Position numbers and translations under genes: made by a program. Of a stretch of DNA of 47,963 nucleotides, positions 40,380 through 47,963 are shown piece after piece. The stretch covers positions 1 through 47,963 of the forward strand of contig JABCPU010000485.1 in the NCBI GenBank assembly GCA_016800925.1, in the 5' to 3' direction. Source of the stretch: Suillus spraguei. Its lineage: Eukaryota; Basidiomycota; Agaricomycetes; Boletales; Suillaceae. The notes below the pieces were generated by a model. The model did no database searches. It was not told where the DNA came from and saw only the letters and a list, made by a program, of their open reading frames with translations. Position 1 is the stretch's first letter. Each line of letters opens with the position of its first letter.

Positions 40380-43300
40380 CTACAAACCAATATGAATGAA
40401 AACCATCCTCTGCTCAAGCGGCACTTGAGTTTTCACGGAGCACGTAGCACGGTTGAGTGCCCCGGCTGCCTTCGTACAATCCATCATATCGCCATCTTTC
40501 AAATCCTCGACCATGTTCTCGTAGAAAGCTTTTACGACGTGATTCGCGACGGCGTCATCGAGCGCCCATAGTGTACCAATGACACTCTTGAACCCCGAAA
40601 ACTGGAGTCCAGCTGCGAGGTGGATGACTTCGTCGGGTGTCCTCTCATCACCAACAGCGGTATGACACGCCGACAAGAATGCGAACTCAGCATGAGGAAT
40701 GTCTTTTTCCGTGATGTCAAGCAGCGTGACAGGTTCGTCTTTCATGGCGAAACGTGAATAGTAAGGCTGCTCACGGTCCTGCTTCCCATGACAAGCGAGA
40801 TGCACCCAAGTGTTGTGCTGCAAAGCGTTGAGTGCACCTGCTCGTGTGGCGTCATCGCCGGAGAGAGTGGTGGGGCTGGCAGTCGCGGGGATGATCTTGC
40901 GGACGAGCTCAAGTTCGCTGTCGATAGCCTTGAGCGCCTCGCCTTGCCCCGCCCCCAGTTCACTTTGTCCGATCGCAGCGAAGCATGGAGTGACGCGTGT
41001 CTTCATCATCTGTCTAGATCTGATTAGAGCTGAAAGTGTCGGAGTATAAGAACAGATATAGACATCCTCCAGGCATAGTTCTCGTGCACGTCCATATGCT
41101 TTCATTCGAAAGGGGTTTGCTGCGTGGAGAGGAATGGAAGTGAAGGTTGCAGTTGGACACAGCCAGATTCGAGAACGGTTCCCCACTCTGAGATCACGCT
41201 GGAGGACGATGACGATGGGAAGCATGATCTCGTCCCATACTATGCGCAGAGGCCTTGCAATTTTTTCCTTGTCTCCTCTGGGCGCACACCAGATGCATGA
41301 CGTATCTCCCTGGTAAAGTCCTTCTTGAGCACCTCCAGATGTGTGAGATTCATGCGCGGGAAGCTAATGTGGCGTGGCTCCCCCGACGTGGGGACAATGA
41401 TGGCGCTGCACGAGTATTCACTTGCAACGAGGATGATGACTGGACCATGACATGCTGCTACTTGCAAGTCTGCGTATGACGGCGGGAGCATGAACCGCGA
41501 GAAACCTTGAAGACTTCGTATTTCAGCTACCACGGTATCCACTGCTCCTGAAGTCTCCTGTATTGTATTGCTGCTCGATCCAGTGCCGCCGGCGGAACCC
41601 TGAGAATCAGACAAGCGTTGGTTGATCTCCGAGAGCTTGTGAGCTAGTGCTGGACTTGCAAACTCCAGCTGTTCCAGCGGAGTCCTGAGTCGAGAGGCCA
41701 GCGACCATGCTGGCCACGACCCTGCTCCAGGAGTTCAACTGCTCGTCGTAGATCATCATGACGTATAGCACACGAGGCCGCATCTACTGTTATTGATTGG
41801 GCGCTGCGAAAAGCGGTTGCAGCCTCGCGCCGTGAGATGATCGATGATCGGTCATCACGTGGTTGTCAAAAAGATCCAAGCACGTTTGGTATGCTTCAAG
41901 AGCAGAGTATGATGATAGACTTCTGCTTGGCGAGCCCATCTGTAGCCTCTTTTATGCGTTTTGGAAATCCCTGAGTGGGATGTTGCGATGCTAGTCTGAA
42001 GTTCTCTACAGCGAGCGACAAATCAGCAGACTTGCGTTCCATCTGTAACGAGACAAGTAGGCTCTCTGCAACACCACGTAACTGAAATATCTACTTGGGT
42101 GCAGTGAAGGCAAACCATCCAATGACTTTTGGCAGAGTTGAATAACCTCCTCGATATCCTCATGTTTCCGAGTTTTCGTGAAACGTAGACAGAGCGCCGA
42201 AGTTATATGTAAAGACAGTTTGGTGAAGTGGATAGTCACGCAGTGGCGCTAGTAACCGAAGGAATCGCCGCTCCATGTCGATGATGTCATCAACAAGCTG
42301 CTGTATTCGGTGAAGACAAGTCGTCAGGCGTGGAAGCTCCGTGGATTAGGAGGCGGATCCATGTCAGTACCGGTTATGAGGATATCGATTTGTACTTGTC
42401 ATAATGTTACCATGTTCCTGGAAACGGGTTTGGAGGGCGATTACTAGGTTATTCAACGTGAAACACCAGATTTGTACCCAACAGCCTGAAGGCGCAGGTG
42501 AAACGCTGCTTCATACAAAGAGATGGCCTCATCGAGGTCATCTGAGTCTGAGTGATGTCCCCAAGTTATTCAGATAGGTGCAATATTCAGAATGTTCCTT
42601 GTGACAGAGAGAAAGGGCTTCACGACGATGCTGTATGCTCTCGCTAGATCATTGATGGCACCGCGCTGGTGAAAGCGTGCTTCAACTGCTTCTGCAAGCT
42701 TGTCGAGGGTTCTGGGGCGGTATTCGTTGCCCAGAGGACAGAGCTTAAGCACGACTCTTCGAAGGTGGACGCCTTCATCTGATGCGTCATTGAAATATGT
42801 TGTATTCCCGGATCACATAATAAACGCCATCTGCCCCTGCGCGATGTTACAAAGGTAGGTGCCCTTTGGACAGAACAGTAATAGCTTGCAGGACAGTTGC
42901 ACAGATTCCTGGATATGTACCGCATGCGCTCCTTGCGGTAGCGCCAAATCAAGGCTTTGAGGAGGTGGTAGATAGCTGATGGATGATCAGGGTGGCCCTG
43001 AGGACGCAATGCAAGTGCTTCGCGGAAGAGCGAAGTGATAGAGTCGATGTCTTGAAAATAGTTTCGAGTGTAACCTTGAAGGCGGGCCCACGCAAGGTTG
43101 GTGAGAGCTGCCGCCCGGTGAGGATGGCCGACCGGACATTGGTCCAGGACCAACTGAAAACACTGTATGGCATTATTGAAGTGAGAGACCGACTTTTTGC
43201 CATATATTTGGCAAATTGGGCATGACCCGCATCAGTGTCTCGGGCAATCTGACATCTGACGATAGGCACAGAAGGAGTTCCATCAACAGGTTACAGAAGC

Positions 43301-43927
43301 GAACAGCACAGAGGCTGACGTCACTCACGTCAAGTAGTGCGCTGTCCTGATTGTCGCAATCATGTAGAACAGTGGCCTTTAGCGTGAGGGAAGGCCGGAG
43401 ACCACGAACGGATGGGAAAGAAATGTCTACGAGATGTAAATATAGATATGCATGAATGGGAAGTATTTACTTACCGAAAGGCTCACTTCCATGATCAAGC
43501 AGCGCGTCCCATGATGTTTCAAGTTTTCCAATGACTTCTCCATTACCCAGCATCCGATCGAGCTCGAAGGAAGCTCTGATCTCCACTGATAATGCAGGAG
43601 ACGCATCTAATGATCTATAAACGAAAGATCAGTCTTGGAGTTGTGTTTGATAATCTCGATGAACTTGTACAAGATCACAGTATCAGCCCATGCTATAGAT
43701 TCGTCGGATAACAAAACTCTTATGGCTGATTTCCAGCGCCTCCTCGAGTCGAAATTGATGGATACGTAGCTGCCTGCGGGAATGCGCTCAGAAGGGACTT
43801 TAATATTTTCTCCACTGACAACTGTAAATGGTATGGTGGATCTTTGGTGACGGTTCGATTTGCCGTTATGCCGTGCACATTTTTCACACACCGCTATATT
43901 TATCGTTGTATATCTTATATTTGTCAT
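40380..43927 (-). pseudogene. TPR-CHAT protein gene, frameshifted
   Basis: Read on the minus strand, the order is an N-terminal beta-rich region (43927-43500, with YVSINFDSRRRWKSAIRVL), a linker (SFPSVRGLRPSLTLKATVL), tetratricopeptide repeats (43200-42000, with QCPVGHPHRAAALTNLAWARL and LCPLGNEYRPRTLDKLAE), and a C-terminal CHAT domain (41614-40380). CHAT is a caspase-like peptidase fold. Its catalytic pair is visible as WVHLACHG and FLSACHTA (His146 and Cys187 of the frame starting at 41225). The family is expanded in Agaricomycetes. Reading frames do not join at about 43190, about 41710 and about 41243, without plausible introns. The gene therefore looks inactivated, although the CHAT part is intact. 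Natural introns exist at about 43480-43430 and 43330-43260. Confidence 0.8.
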
Positions 43928-43959
43928 TATATATCCTAGAGTAACAATTCTGATATGGT

Positions 43960-44292
43960 CACAGGTGACTGTTCCGATCGATTGTCGGCAACTCTAATCG
44001 ATTGGATGCCAGGCTTAACTGCGCTGGACCACGAGACACCACTCCTCCTCCTGACAATCCCAATCAGCCCCCCCTGCAATTTGAAGAATGGTGAGATCCT
44101 TTCTCTGACCTTGATTTGGAGGAACTATGGGAAAACATATGCTTATTGCCACTCAACACAGCAATTCGCAGTGTGGGAGACCCACAATTCACTGCATTCA
44201 TTGATCACATCGGTGAAGACTGCTCTGGAAATCAACAAGATCTCGCACTCATAGCAGCCACCACAAACATTGACGAGACCATCGACTTCCTC
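43960..44292 (+). pseudogene. Coding-like relic of unknown family, truncated by an LTR
   Basis: One plus-strand frame (about 44010-44292) stays open except for a TGA at about 44091. It reads PPLQFEEW, stop, DPFSDLDLEELWENICLLPL, later DPQFTAFIDHIGED and TTNIDETIDFL. It is acidic and looks like protein sequence, but I do not recognise the family. It may be the start of a retroelement protein. It is cut at 44293 by an LTR fragment. Confidence 0.45.
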
Positions 44293-44402
44293 TGTTACAA
44301 TTGTACATGCCCCTATTCATTTTCTAGTCTCCTTTGTCTTGTATATTACGTAACATGACTCTGACTTATATGCTCAATGCATCTGTACTATAGTAAGCCT
44401 TC
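44293..44402 (+). mobile_element. LTR fragment, TGTTA/TAACA family (copy D, truncated)
   Basis: This is the first 110 bp of an LTR in plus orientation (TGTTACAATTGTACATGCCCC onward). It matches the reverse complement of the ends of copies A and C. It stops at the start of copy C at 44403, so the two are head to head. The rest of D should lie beyond the 5' end of the chromovirus that inserted here, outside the window. Confidence 0.85.
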
Positions 44403-44876
44403 TGTTATGAACTGGGATGGCGTCTCCAGCGACAGTGAAAAAACACAGATGGTCTGCTGGGAAGTTCTACAATGCCCAGAAAAAGGACAAGGTGAAAGTA
44501 CAAGGAATGTGTTCTGAATACGATCAAGGGTTCAGCCTCAAAGACCAGTCTAAGAGGTTCTACAAGAATAGAGACTAAGGCTAAGGAGTGCTTAGACTTA
44601 GAGACGATTCAAGACGACTTAGGTTGGAGACCTAAGTGAAGGATATTCCAGGTAAAACCCAGTAAGATTAAAGTAAAGTATACAAGCATAATACATCATG
44701 CTTAAATAGGCCAATATGTGCGCACGGACCAAGAGAGACGTGAGAATGTAAGTGCATATCCAAAGAAGGAAGGCAACTATAGTACAGATGCGTTGAGCAT
44801 ATGAGTCAGAGTCACATTATGTAATATACAAAGTAAAGGAGGCAGAAAATGAATAGGGGCACATACGATTGTAACA
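44403..44876 (-). mobile_element. 3' LTR of the minus-strand chromovirus (copy C)
   Basis: It is 474 bp, with plus-strand ends TGTTATGAACTGGG and GATTGTAACA, closely similar to the solo LTR at 8828-9303. On the minus strand it is directly preceded by a purine-rich TAAAATGGGGGTAA (44890-44877), a fitting polypurine tract. A TATA-like TATTTAAGC appears within it on the minus strand. Its flanks lack a 5-bp repeat, as expected if the other LTR is outside the window. Confidence 0.8.
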
Positions 44877-44908
44877 TTACCCCCATTTTACACATAAAGT
44901 CACCGACT

Positions 44909-47151
44909 TTACTCATCCTGATTAGCATAGTAGATGGGGTCATCGCTATACTCATAGTCTTTGTCAAGAAAAGAACCACTCCTCATGTATGCGGCTTCTT
45001 CAACACCAGCATGCCATTTAGAGTCCCGCTTAGCCGCTGCTTGAGTTTGTTCATCGTCAAGCTGTCATTCCCAGGAACGAAGTGTGTCGTAGAACCTGTC
45101 GTCCTTCCAAGTTAATGTAAAAGGAGGAGGACCAACTCGTTGGGGACAGTAGATAGATAGGTGGGTAGGGGCGTGTTGCAGACAGATTTGACACCGGTAC
45201 TTGGGGCAATTCTTTTGCCGATGTCCAACAATGCCGCAAAACCAACATTTCATGTTGTCATCAGTGTAGGAAATAGACATGCGTAAGGGTGATGGCGAAA
45301 TAATGGGTTTGGGACTAGTGGATCTGGCGCGCTTCTTTCCCTTTTGCCGCGCCATACGACTTAAAGTGAAAGCATTGTCACGTCTGAGCTGTGCCTGCTG
45401 TTTGGTGGTAAGGGTGTATGCTGACGTTGGGAGATCAGGGGTAGTTGCTCGTTCAGCAACCGCAAGGAGTTCGTCAGATGAGGAAGGGTCGTTACGCCAA
45501 AGTCCTTTACTAGGACTGGCGAGACAGGGTCCATTGGACCGAATGATGACGGGATAGACATTGGGGGGTGAATATGAAGGTCGCGAAGTCGAGGACCGAG
45601 TGTTACCAACTCAGCGACAGGAACTCCTAATATTTCCGCAGCTTCACACTGTTCATCCGTGCAGGGTTCGTATAACCATGCAGGGTGATCATGGGAAACT
45701 ATAACAGGGGGCGGTGAAGTTGGTCGTTCGACAGGAGATGGAGTTCGTGGGAAGCAAGGTCCGCTTGAGTTCACTGCAGATCAGTGATAGCTTCTTCGAC
45801 TAAATTTCTGGCTGCTCTTGTTTCTGTCATATACCATACTTCTAATCTCAGATCCGATCATATCCGTCCAGATCCGATCGTTTCCATATCCGTCCGGTCC
45901 ACAGATCCTGTCCGGACCACCCATCCGAATGTACTCACTTCTCGCACCTTAACTCCCTGGTGAACACCTGCGTCTATCTCCTTTCGTCATTTCTCCTACT
46001 ACCGGTACTCCGGCTGTTTATATTTCCGTCCTGTGTTACTGATCCGTTTCCTGTGCTCATTTCCGATTCATGCTTACTGATCCGCTGTGCAATAACTAAT
46101 AGACTTCCGTTACACTTCGTACATAGCCCTCGGTCCCGGACTTGCTGATTATCCGTCTTAGATACTTACTGTATATAAACCACTTGTAGATCTCCGTAGA
46201 ACCTTAGTTCGAATATCATCTTAGATTCTACTCATTCTGCCTCCTCTGGACTTAAGTCACTCTCCGCTTAAAGTCACCTTCCGAGACTTAGGATTGATTC
46301 CTATAGTCTATACCTCCGACTCTATCTTCGGATAGTCCATCTCCGTTAGTTTCTAGTTAGGAACTCGTTCCGAAACTAGCCTTAATCTCTGTCCTCTCCT
46401 TACATTCCGAATTACCTTCGGACGTATCATATCCGACACCTTCGGACACCCGGATCCGTCACGCAAACTCTCCCGGGTCTTCGGACGAATAACTCCTCCC
46501 AGAAATAAGGGGCATTACTCGAGAAAGGGGCACAGTGTACGAACTGAGGCCAAAAGCCCTTCGGATCTTTCTACCCTTGAGTACAGTCTTAACAGTTTCC
46601 ACGACTGACTGTTGGATAGTTTCGACGACTGCATTGGTGAGCTGTCCAATTTCTTGAACAGCAGTGTATAAGCCAGCAAAGGCATCAACGTTAGAATAGA
46701 TGCGCGAAGAAGGGGGTGGAGGACTGGAAGTGGGTCCATATCTCTTTGCAGAGTGGGAGGTCGAGCAACACCTGCTCGACGTTCGGCCATGATGTGAATA
46801 GCTTCCTCACATCACTTTTAAAAGAATGGGGAAGCAACAGCATAGCATAAGAACGAATGCGTTTTTGTAAATGTAGGATGCGCTGACGATACGTGATTTC
46901 TGTGGTTTCATTAATGGTAGTTTCGATGAGAGCGGCGGTGCGGATGATGTTGACGAGAAGTAAGGCAGGGAAGGCACCTCTTTCTGTGAGGATTCTTTCA
47001 ATCTCAAGAGCGTGTCCTTCACATAGAAGGGCGGCTTCAATGTAAGAGGTGTTGTCGATTTTGGTGGCAAGGGTTCCATAATTTTCTGCGTCGGAATCAG
47101 AGTCATGTTGGCAATAGTGACGGGGGTGATGTATGCAGTGGGAAAAGACAT
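44909..47151 (-). pseudogene. Gag-like zinc-knuckle ORF downstream of pol
   Basis: It starts at ATG 47151, 11 bases after the pol stop codon. The reading frame runs, with one early frameshift, through a helical part (YIEAALLCEGHALEIERIL, LHLQKRIRSYAMLLLPHSF) and a coiled-coil-like part (TAVQEIGQLTNAVVETIQQS). It crosses the site of a solo LTR in frame, then a Pro-rich stretch (HPAWLYEPCTDEQCEAAEILG). It continues to a zinc-knuckle array CWFCGIVGHRQKNCP with a second CQICLQHAPTHLSIYC, and ends DDPIYYANQDE at 44909. A TGA at 45065-45067 and other frame changes interrupt it. Helices plus CCHC knuckles resemble a Gag, but the position after pol is unusual. Whether a normal gag exists upstream cannot be seen. 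Confidence 0.65.
45825..46594. mobile_element. Solo LTR, TGTCATATACC family (short form)
   Basis: It is 770 bp, starting TGTCATATACCATAC and ending ACAGTCTTAACA, with an exact target duplication GTTTC at 45820-45824 and 46595-46599. It shares ends and internal blocks (TATATAAACCACTTGTAG, GGGGCACAGTGTACGA) with 9956-12139. A TATA box at about 46171 suggests plus-strand sense. It carries many TTCGGA/TCCGGA words. Removing it rejoins the surrounding ORF in frame. Confidence 0.93.
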
Positions 47152-47162
47152 TTTGAAAGGCT

Positions 47163-47963
47163 TTAGTTGATCAAGTGCTGGTGCAGTTTGATTGACTGAG
47201 GAATATTCAGAGGGGAGTGTCGCTTCTTATAAGCATTCAGGATTCGAGCGGAGTTCTTTAAGCTCTTTTCTGGGAGCCATTCGTTATCTCCCGATGAATA
47301 CCCTTTCCAGGAGACTAGATAGCGTCGGTGAGTGCCGGTTCCTTTGTGGGAAAGAATTGCTTCTACTTCGTATTCATCTTCTTCTTTGATGATGTCAGGC
47401 GGTGGTTCGGGGAAGTTCGGACCGTGTACGTCCATTTCACTATAGGACAATAAGACAGAAGCATGGAAAGTGGGATGAATTTTCCATTGTGGAGGGAGTT
47501 TGAGCGTAAATGTGATGGGCGATAAAACATCGATGATCAGGAAAGGTCCGTATCGTTCGGCGCAAGTTTCGGCAATGGGAGTTTGAGTCTAAGATTAGTA
47601 GCAGATAGCCAGACCTTATCTCCGATCTTCCATGGAGTGTACTTCTCTCCTCGGGATCATTCGGCCATTGTTTGCATCACAATGTTATGGCAGGCGATTG
47701 CTTCTTCTCTTATCTTCTGCAGGATCATACTCAATCTTCTGCTGCAGGGATGGATGAGTCAGGGATTAGGTGAGGATGGAGCATGGTTTGTATCCCATCA
47801 TCAGATAGAAAGGTGATGCATTCCTTGCGTCATGTTTTCGGTGGTTGTGGACAAATTCGGCGATTGGTAGGTGTTCTACCCAATCTTCAGGATTATTGCG
47901 GCAATAGATGCGCAGGTACGTTTCTAGTTCTTGATTGAGCCTCTCAGTTTTGACCATTAGTCT
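47163..47963 (-). pseudogene. pol: Chromovirus integrase C-terminal half with chromodomain (partial)
   Basis: The segment enters at the window edge in the integrase core: [20 protein letters not shown] and [18 protein letters not shown], typical of the block around and after the third catalytic residue. It continues, with stops and a frameshift, through KIGDKVWLSATNL and a decayed IHPTFHVSLL-like block. It ends in an intact chromodomain frame (47450-47163): EDEYEVEAILSHKG, RYLVSWKGYSSGDNEWLPE, LKNSARILNAYKKR. The aromatic cage residues of chromodomains (Tyr, Trp, Tyr/Trp) are present. Confidence 0.85.

Larger units (their letters stand above)
44403..47963 (-). mobile_element. 3' half of a minus-strand chromovirus with a post-pol ORF
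   Basis: On the minus strand the order is integrase core (47957-47766), integrase C-terminus (to about 47455), chromodomain (47450-47163), a zinc-knuckle ORF (47151-44909), polypurine tract and 3' LTR (44876-44403). A solo LTR of another family sits inside the ORF. The 5' half lies beyond the window edge. Stops and frameshifts show this copy is inactive. Confidence 0.75.

Noticed and set aside
44403..44876. Copy C as a solo LTR like copies A and B
   Set aside because: It lacks a flanking 5-bp duplication and is directly preceded, on the minus strand, by a purine tract and the chromovirus coding region, so a 3' LTR fits better.

Overview
The window reads as nuclear DNA of a filamentous basidiomycete, most likely an Agaricomycete. 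Host genes carry many 45-80 nt GT-AG introns. The gene families fit that group: a polyporopepsin-type aspartic protease, a secreted chorismate mutase, a BTB/POZ protein, a degraded TPR-CHAT gene, and a conserved protein ending in a CDGTLH motif. More than half of the sequence is mobile DNA: Ty3 chromoviruses, solo LTRs, hAT elements, a Helitron and MITEs. I saw no rRNA, tRNA or CRISPR.

Layout. 1-4987: gene-poor, with a palindromic MITE (865-1210) and a diverged tandem duplication (about 1240-2510 and 3260-4290). 4983-14630: one complete Ty3/chromovirus copy with matching LTRs and a GCATG target duplication. It is disrupted by five solo LTRs of three other families, one sitting inside another. 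15070-18280: two intact multi-exon host genes, a protease homologue with degenerate catalytic motifs and a conserved protein of unknown role. 18936-21070: a core-deleted hAT remnant on the minus strand, invaded by three MITEs of one kind. 21243-23907: a hypothetical ORF and a BTB gene. 24285-25226: a chimeric pseudogene (3' end of the ABC gene plus a BTB exon). 25741-26260: a second kind of hAT relic. 26817-28815: an intact two-domain ABC ATPase gene. 29148-29676: a secreted chorismate mutase. 29805-37763: a hAT element with good terminal inverted repeats and an exact 8-bp target duplication, holding a nearly complete Rep/helicase Helitron on the opposite strand. 37764-40379: intergenic DNA. 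40380-43927: a TPR-CHAT pseudogene. 43930 to the end: stacked retroelements, including the 3' half of a minus-strand chromovirus with a zinc-knuckle ORF between pol and its 3' LTR.

The mobile DNA shows a consistent decay pattern. All seven substitutions between the two LTRs of the large Ty3 copy are at CpG sites, and several of its stops are TGA where relatives have arginine, as expected for CGA-to-TGA change. The host genes between the repeats keep open, spliceable frames. The best candidates for something under-described are the Helitron-inside-hAT composite, the post-pol zinc-knuckle ORF, the catalytically degenerate but intact protease homologue, and the inverted pair of MITEs inside a dead hAT gene.
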